64,000 nucleotides of DNA, from positions 62,001-126,000 of the forward strand of contig NZ_NKYF01000025.1 in assembly GCF_002262885.1 (NCBI RefSeq). Direction: 5' to 3'. The DNA is from Pseudonocardia sp. MH-G8. Its GTDB lineage: Bacteria > Actinomycetota > Actinomycetes > Mycobacteriales > Pseudonocardiaceae. How positions within the stretch are numbered: the stretch's first letter is position 1; each line of letters opens with the position of its first letter. Shown piece after piece: positions 25,626 through 33,265 of this stretch. Under the pieces are notes generated by a model. It was given only the letters and a program-made list of their open reading frames with translations, did no database searches and was not told where the DNA came from. The position numbers were made by a program, and so were the translations under genes.

Positions 25626-26105
25626 TCAGCGGCGGGTGGCCGAGCCCGCGGTGCAGGTGCGCTCCACGTAGGTGCGCACCCGCTCGCTCGCGCCCGCGAA
25701 CTCGGGCGAGTTGAGCCGGGCGATCAGCTGCGGGTCGCGGGTGAGCGCCGCGGCGTCGCCGCCGCTCTCGACCAGGGCGTCGAGCTGCAGGTCGAGCGCC
25801 TGCACCGTGCGCTCCACGTCGACGCGGATGTCCTGGGGCGCCGACAACGCCATGTCGGCGCCCGCGCGCCGCACGTTCGCCACTGTGTCGGCGAGCTCGT
25901 CGGGCGGCACCTGGCCGCGGGCGACGAGGCCGTTGAGCGGGCGGATCGCTTCCAGGTTGGCCTGGGCCGCGGCGCAGAACGAGCTGCTCGGGGCCGCGGC
26001 GGTGCTCCGGCGCGGGTCGGGGGAGTCGGCATCGGCCACGGAGCTGCCGCAACCGGCCAGCACCGCGAGAGCGGCGAGCGCGCAGATGCGCGGGATCGGG
26101 CTCAT
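25626..26105 (-). CDS. Secreted lipoprotein of unknown function
   Basis: 159 aa from ATG 26105 (AGGAGA seven bases upstream). The signal peptide ICALAALAVLAGC gives a lipobox LAGC with Cys19. The mature protein has a Ser/Ala-rich linker, then a helical domain with two cysteines (SFCAAAQANLEAIRPLNGL and VERTCTAGSA) that could form a disulfide. No known domain. Convergent with the 56-aa gene, 7 bp apart. Confidence 0.75.
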   Translation of the reverse strand: MSPIPRICALAALAVLAGCGSSVADADSPDPRRSTAAAPSSSFCAAAQANLEAIRPLNGLVARGQVPPDELADTVANVRRAGADMALSAPQDIRVDVERTVQALDLQLDALVESGGDAAALTRDPQLIARLNSPEFAGASERVRTYVERTCTAGSATRR

Positions 26106-26267
26106 CGCAGTTCTCCTGGAGACGGTCGTGACGCTGCCTGACGACAGTAGCCCGTGCTCCGGTGGGACCCGTTGCAGCGGTCGGGATCGTGACCGATCCG
26201 GGCACGACGGGGCCGCGGTCGTCGGTCCGGTCGGAACACGGCGTGCCTCCGGGCCGTTGAACGGTAC

Positions 26268-26633
26268 GTGCCGAAGCCAGGACCACGCCGCATCGCGGCG
26301 TTCCGTGCCCTGTGGCAGGCGATCTCGCAGTCGCGCCACCCGGGCGCGCCCGGCATGGGCGATCGCCTCCGCGCGATCCCACGCATGGCGCGCGACGCCC
26401 TCTCCGGGCGCTACCCCGAGTTGCCCCGTGGGCGGCTCGGGATGCTCGTGCTCGCGCTGGCGTACCTGGTCTCGCCCGTCGACCTGGTGCCCGAGGCCTT
26501 CCTCGCGCTGCTGGGCCTGGCGGACGACGCCGTCGTCGCGCTGTGGCTCGGCGGTGCCCTCCTCGTCGAGACCGACCGGTTCCTCGAGTGGGAGCGCCGG
26601 CAGCCCGTGGTGGTGGACGCGCTGCGCGAGTAG
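26268..26633 (+). CDS. DUF1232 (YkvA-like) membrane protein
   Basis: 121 aa from GTG 26268. The family signature LAYLVSPVDLVPEAFLALLGLADDAVV lies at residues 63-89, which is the hallmark YxxSPxDLxPD-type segment of DUF1232. One or two hydrophobic helices follow. The role is unknown; homologues are widespread small membrane-associated proteins. Confidence 0.88.
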   Translation: MPKPGPRRIAAFRALWQAISQSRHPGAPGMGDRLRAIPRMARDALSGRYPELPRGRLGMLVLALAYLVSPVDLVPEAFLALLGLADDAVVALWLGGALLVETDRFLEWERRQPVVVDALRE

Positions 26634-26682
26634 CGGATCCGCCGATCTTGTCGGGCGGTGTGCCGCTCCCTACGGTGTGCGC

Positions 26683-27066
26683 ATGCCGGTCCTCGGGGTC
26701 CACCTCGTCCAGGGGATGCACACTCCCGCACAGCACGCGGAGCTGCTCGTCGCGATGAGCACCCGGTACGCGGAGGTCACGGGGGTGCCGGTGGAGCGCG
26801 TCCGCGCGTACGTCACGCTGCACCGGCCCGAGCTGTGGGCCACCGGCGGCATCCCGGCCGACGGCCGGTCGGCCCCGTACTTCACCGCTGCGGTGTTCAC
26901 CGATCGTCCGCCGGACGTGCGCCGCAGGCTGCTGGGCGCGCTCACCGACCTGGTCGTCGACGTGCTGGGCGTCGACCGCAGGCTCGTGCACGGCGCGGTC
27001 GTGCCCGTGCGGGCCGACGACTGGGTCATCGGCGGGGCCGCCGCGCGCCGGGTCGCTGCGCCGTAG
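26683..27066 (+). CDS. Tautomerase-superfamily protein
   Basis: 127 aa from ATG 26683. After removal of Met the chain starts with Pro (MPVLGVHLVQG), the catalytic N-terminal proline of the 4-oxalocrotonate tautomerase superfamily. At about 125 residues it matches the long, fused-type members such as the cis-3-chloroacrylic acid dehalogenase/MSAD-like group more than the 62-residue enzymes. The substrate is unknown; such enzymes tautomerise or hydrate unsaturated keto acids. Confidence 0.78.
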   Translation: MPVLGVHLVQGMHTPAQHAELLVAMSTRYAEVTGVPVERVRAYVTLHRPELWATGGIPADGRSAPYFTAAVFTDRPPDVRRRLLGALTDLVVDVLGVDRRLVHGAVVPVRADDWVIGGAAARRVAAP

Positions 27067-27182
27067 GCCCGTAGCGGAAGCCCGGCGCGGAGGGAATGCC
27101 GTTCGTCGCGCAAGGGGCGGGCAGCGGCCTTTCCGGGCCGCGGGGCGCGTCCGGGCGGTGTAGGCATCGCGCCGTGGGAACG

Positions 27183-28124
27183 ATGCGCGTCATCACGCAG
27201 CTGTCGACCGGCGGGCCGGAGGTGCTCGAGCTCGGCGAGGCCGAGATCCCCCAACCCCTGCCCACCGAGATCCGGGTCCGCGTCGCGGCCGCCGGGGTGA
27301 ACCCCGTGGACTGGAAGACGCGGGCGGGCGCAGGGATGGCCGCGGTGCTCGGGCCGCCGCCGTTCACCGTGGGGTGGGACGTCGCAGGCACGGTCGACGC
27401 CGTCGGCGCCGGCGTCACGCGCTTCGCCGTGGGCGACGCCGTGTTCGGCATGCCGTGGTTCCCCCGGCAGGCGGGAGGCTACGCCGAGTTCGTCACCGGA
27501 CCGTCGCGCCACTTCGCCCACCGCCCGGCCGGGCTGTCGGAGGTCGAGGCGGCGGGGTTGCCGCTGGCCGGGCTCACGGCGTGGCAGTGCCTCACCGAGA
27601 TCGCCGCCGTGCAACCGGGGCAGCGGGTGCTGGTGCACGCCGCCGCCGGTGGCGTGGGGCACCTGGCCGTGCAGATCGCCAAGGCACGCGGCGCGTTCGT
27701 CGTCGGCACCGCCTCGGTCGGCAAGCACCACCTCCTGCACGACCTCGGCATCGACGAGGCGGTCGACTACCGCGCGGAGGCGTTCGAGAAGGCGATCGAG
27801 CCGGTCGACCTGGTGCTCGACCTCATCGGCGGCGATGTCGCGGTGCGTTCGCTCGACGTCCTGCACCCCGAGGGCCGGCTGCTGTGCCTGCCGTCGGCCG
27901 CCGCTGCCGACGCGCTCGCGGCCGCGGCCGAACGCGGTGTCCGGGCCACCGCCATGCTGGTCGAACCCGACGGTGACGGCCTCGAGGCGCTGGCCCGCCT
28001 CGTGGAGGACCGGCGGTTGCGGGTGCTCGTGTCCGAGACCTTCCCCCTGGAACGGGCCTCGCACGCCCACCGCGCCGGGGAACTGGGGCGCACGGCCGGC
28101 AAGCTGGTGCTGACCACCGGCTGA
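27183..28124 (+). CDS. NADP-dependent MDR oxidoreductase (zinc-free quinone reductase type)
   Basis: 313 aa from ATG 27183; GTG 27174 is an alternative. GroES-like domain with AAAGVNPVDWKTRAG and FTVGWDVAGTVDAVGAGV, then the nucleotide-binding motif VLVHAAAGGVGHLAVQIAKARGA near residues 150-172. The structural and catalytic zinc cysteines of alcohol dehydrogenases are absent, as in quinone oxidoreductases. It reduces quinones or enones using NADPH. The gap before it (27067-27182) contains one copy of the TGCCGTTCGTCG motif. Confidence 0.9.
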   Translation: MRVITQLSTGGPEVLELGEAEIPQPLPTEIRVRVAAAGVNPVDWKTRAGAGMAAVLGPPPFTVGWDVAGTVDAVGAGVTRFAVGDAVFGMPWFPRQAGGYAEFVTGPSRHFAHRPAGLSEVEAAGLPLAGLTAWQCLTEIAAVQPGQRVLVHAAAGGVGHLAVQIAKARGAFVVGTASVGKHHLLHDLGIDEAVDYRAEAFEKAIEPVDLVLDLIGGDVAVRSLDVLHPEGRLLCLPSAAAADALAAAAERGVRATAMLVEPDGDGLEALARLVEDRRLRVLVSETFPLERASHAHRAGELGRTAGKLVLTTG

Positions 28125-28133
28125 CCGTGGGCG

Positions 28134-29459
28134 TCAGGAACGGCGCGGCATCGGGATCACCGCGCGCAGCAGCGCACCGGGCGTGGTGTCGGCCACCACC
28201 AGCGTGCCTCCGTGGTGCGCGGTGATGTCGCGGGCGATGGGGAGCCCCAGCCCGGATCCACCCGCGTCGCGGGCCCGCGCCTCGTCGAGGCGGGTGAACC
28301 GGTCGAAGACCGCGTCGCGGTGCTCGTCCGGGATGCCCGGCCCGTCGTCGCCGATCTCCAGCACGGCGTCCCCGGCCCGCTCCCGCAGGTCGACGACCAC
28401 GGCGGTGCCGGCGTGCCGCACGGCGTTGTCCACGAGGTTGGCCACGAGGCGCCGCAGCTGCTCACCGCACCCGTGCACGACGATCCCGGGCTCGATCCGC
28501 AACTCCACGCGGACGTCGGTGCGCGGCCGGGTGCGCATGGCCTCCTCCGCGGCCACCTGCCCGAGCTCCACCTCCTCGTGCTCGGGCGGCGCGCCCGCGT
28601 CCAGCCGGGCGAGCAGCAGCAGGTCCGCGGTGAGGCGTTGGATGCGCTCGACGTCGGTCAGGGCCTCCGCGGTGAGCGGCTGCGGCGGAGCGATCTCCAG
28701 GCGGGTGCGCAGCACCGCGAGGGGACTGCGCAGCTCGTGGGCGGCGTCCGCCACGAACCTGCGGTGGCGGCCCACGGCCTGCTCGAGCCGATCGAGGGTC
28801 CGGTTCGTCGTCTGCGCGAGCCGGGTGATCTCGTCCCGTGCCCGCGGGACGGGGACCCGGCGGTGCAGGTCGGTGCCGGTGATGTCGGCGAGCTCGCGGC
28901 GGATCGCCGACACCGGGGCCAGCGCGCGTCCGACGGCGAGCCAGGTGAGCCCCGCGACCAGCAGGAGCAAGGCGGGGACGCCGGGGAGCAGCACCGAGCG
29001 CAGCGTCGCGAGTGCGGCGGCGGCCGGTTGCCGCGACGCCCTCGCCTGCACCACGACGTTCCCGCCCTCGGTGCGCACCGGCAGGGTCGCCACGGTGAAC
29101 GACTCGGGACGCGCGGTCCCCACCGCCATCGGCGCGGCCGGCACCATCGGGCCGATCGGGGCCGCGTCCGCAGGCGCCGCCGGAGCCGAGCGGACGACGA
29201 CGTCCGGGGCGAGCCTGCCGATCCACACCGCCTCGCCGAGGACGCGCGTGAAGTGCGGCTCCGCGGTGTCGAGCAGGTCGGCGGCCACCGTGGCGCGCCG
29301 CTGCGCCTCGGCGGCCGCGCTCTCCTCGAGGCTGGCGGTCAGCACGCCGACGAGCACGGCGGAGGCGACACCGAGCGCCGCGGCGACGATCGCGGTGGCC
29401 GCGAGCGTGGCCCGGAGCCGGACCGACAGGCGTGCCGTCCAGCGCCCGCCCAGCGTCAC
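28134..29459 (-). CDS. Two-component sensor histidine kinase
   Basis: 441 aa from GTG 29459, overlapping the response regulator stop by four bases. Two membrane helices flank an extracytoplasmic sensor of about 130 residues rich in Ala/Pro. A HAMP-type linker follows, then the H-box FVADAAHELRSPLAVLRTRLE, N-box LVANLVDNAVRHAG, G1 DDGPGIPDEHR and G2 GSGLGLPIARD. Classic HisKA/HATPase_c kinase; signal unknown. It ends 10 bp from the convergent MDR gene. Confidence 0.93.
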   Translation of the reverse strand: MTLGGRWTARLSVRLRATLAATAIVAAALGVASAVLVGVLTASLEESAAAEAQRRATVAADLLDTAEPHFTRVLGEAVWIGRLAPDVVVRSAPAAPADAAPIGPMVPAAPMAVGTARPESFTVATLPVRTEGGNVVVQARASRQPAAAALATLRSVLLPGVPALLLLVAGLTWLAVGRALAPVSAIRRELADITGTDLHRRVPVPRARDEITRLAQTTNRTLDRLEQAVGRHRRFVADAAHELRSPLAVLRTRLEIAPPQPLTAEALTDVERIQRLTADLLLLARLDAGAPPEHEEVELGQVAAEEAMRTRPRTDVRVELRIEPGIVVHGCGEQLRRLVANLVDNAVRHAGTAVVVDLRERAGDAVLEIGDDGPGIPDEHRDAVFDRFTRLDEARARDAGGSGLGLPIARDITAHHGGTLVVADTTPGALLRAVIPMPRRS

Positions 29460-30130
29460 GACGTGGCCTCCAGCCGGTAGCCCGCGCCGCGGACGGTCAC
29501 CAACGATGTGCGGCCGAACGGCGCGTCGATCTTGCGACGCAGCGCGCTCACGTAGACCTCGACGATGTTCGGGTCGCCGTCGTAGGCGAAATCCCATGCC
29601 TGCGCGAGCAGCTCGCGCTTGGACACGACCTGGCCGGGACGGCGGGCGAGGCCGTGCAGCACGGCGAACTCCTTCGGCGTCAGGGTGATGTCCACGTCGC
29701 CGCGCCGGCAGCGCAGCCCGGCCGGGTCCAGGCACAGGTCACCGACCGTGATCGACACCGGTCGGGACGTGCCGCCGCGGCGCACCAGCGCGCGCAGGCG
29801 GGCAAGGAGCACCACGTAGGAGAAGGGTTTGGACAGGTAGTCGTCGGCGCCGGTGTCGAGCGCCTCGGCCTCGTCGTGCACGCCGTCCTTGGCGGTGAGC
29901 ATCAGGATGGGCGTCCAGTTCTGCGCCGCTCGCAGCGCCGCGCAGAGGGCGTAGCCGTTCAGTCGGGGCAGCATCACGTCGAGCACGATCACGTCGTAGG
30001 TGTTCTCGGTGGCCAGCCACAGGCCGTCCCTCCCGTCGTGCGCGACGTCCACGGCGAACCCCTCACCCGCGAGTCCGCCCGTGAGCACGTCGGTCAGCCG
30101 TCGCTCGTCCTCCACCAGCAGCATCCGCAC
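29456..30130 (-). CDS. OmpR-family response regulator
   Basis: 224 aa from GTG 30130. The receiver domain has the acidic pair at Glu7/Asp8, phospho-acceptor Asp51 (VIVLDVMLPRLNGY), the switch Thr in MLTAKD and Lys in SKPFSY. The C-terminal winged helix is of the OmpR/PhoB type (ITLTPKEFAVLHGLARRPGQVVSKRELL, then VYVSALRRKID). It forms an operon with the downstream kinase. A direct repeat suited to its binding lies 56 bp upstream. Confidence 0.94.
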   Translation of the reverse strand: MRMLLVEDERRLTDVLTGGLAGEGFAVDVAHDGRDGLWLATENTYDVIVLDVMLPRLNGYALCAALRAAQNWTPILMLTAKDGVHDEAEALDTGADDYLSKPFSYVVLLARLRALVRRGGTSRPVSITVGDLCLDPAGLRCRRGDVDITLTPKEFAVLHGLARRPGQVVSKRELLAQAWDFAYDGDPNIVEVYVSALRRKIDAPFGRTSLVTVRGAGYRLEATS

Positions 30131-30185
30131 GGCGAGCAGTCTCGCGCGCAGGCCTGAGGTGAACCTGAAGACGCGTTCGGGCTCC

Positions 30186-30204
30186 TTCAGCCCCGGTTCA
30201 GCCC
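30186..30204. promoter_or_regulatory. Direct repeat, candidate OmpR-type response regulator site
   Basis: TTCAGCCC occurs at 30186-30193 and again at 30197-30204, 11 bp apart start to start, the helical-turn spacing typical of OmpR/PhoB-family sites. A related inverted element, TGAACCTGAAG, lies just to the left (30160-30170). The site sits between the regulator gene and the divergent secreted-protein gene. Confidence 0.6.
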
Positions 30205-30247
30205 GGCCTCGGCAGGCTCCACTCGTTCCCGACGAATGGAGGAGATC

Positions 30248-30589
30248 ATGCGGATTGCGGGTATCGGAGCCGCCGTGCTGGTGGCGGCGGCCCTGTCGGT
30301 CACGCTGACGGGCGTGGCGAGTGCGGGGGAGCCCGACGGCGACCGCGACGGCGAGCGCGCCGACGTCGTCATCGTGCGCTGCGAGGACGGCGAGATCGTG
30401 CGCCGCGAGCCCACCGACGAGGAACGGGAGCGGATTCGGGCGCTGCCCACCGAACCCGGGCGGGTCCTCGGTGGGGAGCAAGCCGAACGCGGTGGGTGGG
30501 TCGAGGGGGTCCCGCAGCGAGGGGTGCACGTCGTGCCCGCGCAGCCGGCGGAGCCGGGGGCCGAGTGCGGCGCGGCCGCGCGGCCCTGA
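30248..30589 (+). CDS. Small secreted protein of unknown function
   Basis: 113 aa from ATG 30248, preceded by GGAGGAG; the in-frame ATG at 30236 is upstream of that site. Signal peptide IAGIGAAVLVAAALSVTLTGVASA with cleavage after ASA. The mature protein is short, highly charged (GDRDGERADVVIVRCEDGEIVRREPTDEERERI) and Pro-rich at the end, with two Cys. It is divergent from the two-component operon with a shared repeat site, so it is a likely regulon member or signal modulator (inference). Confidence 0.72.
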   Translation: MRIAGIGAAVLVAAALSVTLTGVASAGEPDGDRDGERADVVIVRCEDGEIVRREPTDEERERIRALPTEPGRVLGGEQAERGGWVEGVPQRGVHVVPAQPAEPGAECGAAARP

Positions 30590-30610
30590 TCGCGCGGCCC
30601 TGACCGCGGA

Positions 30611-30643
30611 CGTGCGGTGCCCGTCGGGGGCGGGCACCGCACG
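30611..30643. terminator. Bidirectional terminator hairpin
   Basis: CGTGCGGTGCCCG (30611-30623) pairs perfectly with 30631-30643 across a 7-nt loop. It lies between the convergent secreted-protein and coiled-coil genes. Confidence 0.88.
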
Positions 30644-30644
30644 G

Positions 30645-31838
30645 TCAGGCGCGGCGGCGGGCCTGCGCCACCACCTCCCGCACCCGCTCGCGGATGCCCC
30701 GCAGCTCGGTGAGGTAGAGCCAGTAGTCGGGATGCACGCCGGTCAACCGGTCCTGGGCGTTGTCCAGGCGCACCGACTGGGCGTCGAGGACGGGACCGAA
30801 CTCGTCGACGAGGCCGCGGTCCACGACCAGGCGTTGCGCGTCGCGCAGCACGAAGCGGGTGTCGGCGGCGTGCCGCGAGGGGTCGGCACGCACGTCGCGC
30901 AGCGAGGCGAGCCGGTCCGTGACCGCCTCGTGGCGGTCCTCGGCGCGGGAGAGGGCGGAACGTGCGGCGGTGACCGCGTCCGCCGCGGCGTCCCAGTCCC
31001 CGTGGTCGGCGTGGCGCCGCGCATCGGCCAGCGTGCCCTCCGCGGCCGCGATGGCCTCACGGGCCGCGGCCTCGGCGCCGGTCAGGTCGCGCGAACAGGG
31101 TTCGGAGAACTCGCGCCTCAGGGCCGACATCGCGGGTTCGATCCGCTCGGCCTTCGTCGTGGCGGCCGCGCGGCGCGTCGCGATGCTGCTCAGGGCCGAC
31201 CGCACCTGCGCGGCGGTCTGCGGGGCCTCGGCGGCGAGCGACGCGGCCGAGCGGGCGAGGTCGAGGGTGCGCTGCGCCGCGCTGCGACGCTCTTGCAACC
31301 CCGCTCCGGCGGCCTCGAGACCGGCTGCGCTCCGCTCGGCCTCGGCGAGGCGGTCCTCGGCCCGCCGGGACCGGACCCCGGACGAGGTGGCGTCCTGGAC
31401 GGCGGCGCGGGCGGAGACGAGGGCGGTACGGGCGTCCTGCACGGTGCGCGGAAGCGTCGTGAGGGCGTACGCGGCCGCGTCGAGGGTGCGCGAGTGCGCC
31501 GCTCGGAACCGCCGGATCGCCTCCCGGGCCCGCTCGATCTCGCGCAGGGCCTTCTCATCGGCCTCGCGGGCGCCGCGGACCGGCGCGCTCCCGTCGAGGG
31601 GGTGCTCCTGCGTGGCGGTCAGGTAGGCGTTCGTGGCGCTGTCCCCGGCGGCGGCGACCTCGGCCCACTCGCGGGCGAGCCGGCGGTCGCCGCTGCCCAG
31701 CTCGGTGGCCGCGTGCACTGCGTCGGCAACGGCGCGCTGCTCGTCGTCGAGGGCGAGGAACCCCTGCGTGGCCGCGTTGCGCGCGGCCTGGACGCGCTCG
31801 TCGGGGAGCTCGCCTCCACGGTCGGACCTGCGGAACAC
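30645..31838 (-). CDS. Long helical coiled-coil protein of unknown function
   Basis: 397 aa from GTG 31838, with GAGGGGA upstream; longer in-frame extensions lack coding character. The product is almost entirely Ala/Arg/Glu-rich helix with heptad-like stretches (REIERAREAIRRFRAAHSRTL, RRAEDRLAEAERSAAGLEAAG, and so on), no membrane segment and no signal peptide. The C-terminus (PDYWLYLTELRGIRERVREVV) is the only segment with aromatic residues. I do not recognise the family; similarity to other coiled coils would be compositional. Confidence 0.72.
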   Translation of the reverse strand: MFRRSDRGGELPDERVQAARNAATQGFLALDDEQRAVADAVHAATELGSGDRRLAREWAEVAAAGDSATNAYLTATQEHPLDGSAPVRGAREADEKALREIERAREAIRRFRAAHSRTLDAAAYALTTLPRTVQDARTALVSARAAVQDATSSGVRSRRAEDRLAEAERSAAGLEAAGAGLQERRSAAQRTLDLARSAASLAAEAPQTAAQVRSALSSIATRRAAATTKAERIEPAMSALRREFSEPCSRDLTGAEAAAREAIAAAEGTLADARRHADHGDWDAAADAVTAARSALSRAEDRHEAVTDRLASLRDVRADPSRHAADTRFVLRDAQRLVVDRGLVDEFGPVLDAQSVRLDNAQDRLTGVHPDYWLYLTELRGIRERVREVVAQARRRA

Positions 31839-32357
31839 CTCGCTCCCCTCGTGCGCCGGCGCACCAACCGTACCCGGACCGGCCCTCGGTGAGCAGGGCC
31901 TGTCGGCGGCCCTGTGATCGCGCCCGTCGGGCTCTTGACGGGTGGCGCGTCGTCCGATCCTGATCACCACCGCAGGTCCGCCCGCCGCAGCCGCTGCGAC
32001 GATCGACGGTTGCGGATGCTCCGTTCGCCGGTACCGCCCGCGTGGTTGCCCGTCCGATCGGCACGCCGGGCGTGCATCGGCGGGGGACAGGACGTGGACG
32101 TGCGGTGAACGGCGAGCCGCCCACCGGCGTGTCGGCAGGTGGGGGTGCATCCTGCCGCTCGTCGCGCCGCCCGGTCCGGCGGCCTCAGCCCGGACGCGGG
32201 AGGGCTTGCCCACCGTCCACCAGTGGCTAGCGTTGCCCTCGGATCGATAACGACCCGGTCACAGACCGGACACGGACCGAACGCCCCCCGACGGTCCGCC
32301 CGCACCCCCCGAGCGGGACGTCCGGCCGGGTCGGTAGGAGATCCGGAAGGAAAGGTC
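31839..32357. other. 519-bp divergent intergenic region
   Basis: This gap separates the coiled-coil gene and the M23 peptidase gene, which point away from each other, so it must hold both promoters. I see no convincing gene. I looked for a cyclic di-AMP (ydaO) riboswitch, common upstream of actinobacterial cell-wall hydrolases, and did not find its conserved core. The only element I can name is the ATAAC-N6-GTCAC repeat at 32247-32262. Confidence 0.6.
32247..32262 (+). promoter_or_regulatory. MtrA-like direct repeat upstream of M23 peptidase
   Basis: ATAAC-GACCCG-GTCAC fits the GTNAC-N6-GTNAC pattern described for the actinobacterial response regulator MtrA, with one mismatch in the first half. 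MtrA is known to control cell-wall hydrolases, including M23 peptidases, in Corynebacterium and relatives. The site is about 95 bp upstream of the GTG start. Confidence 0.45.
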
Positions 32358-33248
32358 GTGGCTCGGCACCGCTCCCCCCAGGGCCGGCGCGCGCACCTCG
32401 GGCCCCCGCTGTCCGCCGCCATGGCGGCAGCGGGGGTCGGTGGCGCCCACCGGTCGATCTCTGTCCCGCAGCTCTCCTCATCGCTCCCGGCCCGGTTCGT
32501 GGCCACCGTCGTCACCGGCGGTGCGCTCGCGGCCACGGCCCAGCACGCACTCGCGGAGACCCTCCCCGCTGCCGCGGACACCGCGGCGCTGCGGGTCGCC
32601 GTCGAGGAGATGATCGGTCCGCGTGCGCCCGCCGACGTGGCCGACGTCGTCATCGCACCCGCCGTCGCGCCAGTGGCGCCCGAGGTCGTCGCTTCGGCCG
32701 ATCTCCCCCTGGCGGACGCGGCGTCACTCGTGAAGGCGGCCGACCTGCAGCGCGCCGCCGCCGAGGCCGCCGCCGCGGCGGCCGCGGAGGCCGCGCGCGC
32801 CGCCGAGCAGGCCCGCCTCGCCGAGGAGGCCCGCGTGGCCGAGCAGGCGAAGGCCACCGCCGGTGGCGCCGTCCAGATGGTCACCGGCCGCGTCACCTCC
32901 GGGTTCGGGTCCCGCTGGGGCCGCGCGCACCAGGGTCTGGACATCGCCGCCCCGATCGGCACTCCCATCCACGTCCCGCTCGCCGGCACGGTGATCGACT
33001 CCGGCCCCGCCTCCGGGTTCGGCCAGTGGGTGCGCGTGCGGCACGCCGACGGCATGGTCACCGTCTACGGCCACATCAACCGCTCCCACGTCAAGAAGGG
33101 GCAGGAGGTGGCCGCCGGCGAGGTGATCGCCGAGGTGGGCAACCGCGGCCGCTCCACCGGCCCGCACCTGCACATCGAGGTCCACACGGCGAGCGGCAAG
33201 AAGATCAACCCGCGCCCGTGGCTGGATGAGCACGGGGTGCGCTTCTAG
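32358..33248 (+). CDS. M23-family peptidoglycan endopeptidase
   Basis: 296 aa from GTG 32358 (GGAAGGAAAGG upstream). The N-terminus has a basic region and a hydrophobic stretch (ARFVATVVTGGALAATAQHALA) acting as signal or anchor. An Ala/Glu-rich helical segment (residues about 125-170) is followed by a LytM domain: GRVTSGFGSRWGRAHQGLDIAAP (zinc ligands His and Asp) and the terminal HLHIEVH motif. All catalytic residues are present, so it is probably an active zinc endopeptidase involved in wall remodelling. Confidence 0.92.
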   Translation: MARHRSPQGRRAHLGPPLSAAMAAAGVGGAHRSISVPQLSSSLPARFVATVVTGGALAATAQHALAETLPAAADTAALRVAVEEMIGPRAPADVADVVIAPAVAPVAPEVVASADLPLADAASLVKAADLQRAAAEAAAAAAAEAARAAEQARLAEEARVAEQAKATAGGAVQMVTGRVTSGFGSRWGRAHQGLDIAAPIGTPIHVPLAGTVIDSGPASGFGQWVRVRHADGMVTVYGHINRSHVKKGQEVAAGEVIAEVGNRGRSTGPHLHIEVHTASGKKINPRPWLDEHGVRF

Positions 33249-33265
33249 CGTGCGGGCCGGCCGGG

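Noticed and set aside
31942..32250. Short plus-strand frame in the gap before the M23 peptidase
   Set aside because: No ribosome site, no domain and a composition like random GC-rich sequence.
32100..32357. Cyclic di-AMP (ydaO) riboswitch upstream of the M23 peptidase
   Set aside because: Expected for actinobacterial wall hydrolases, but the conserved core segments are not recognisable in this stretch.
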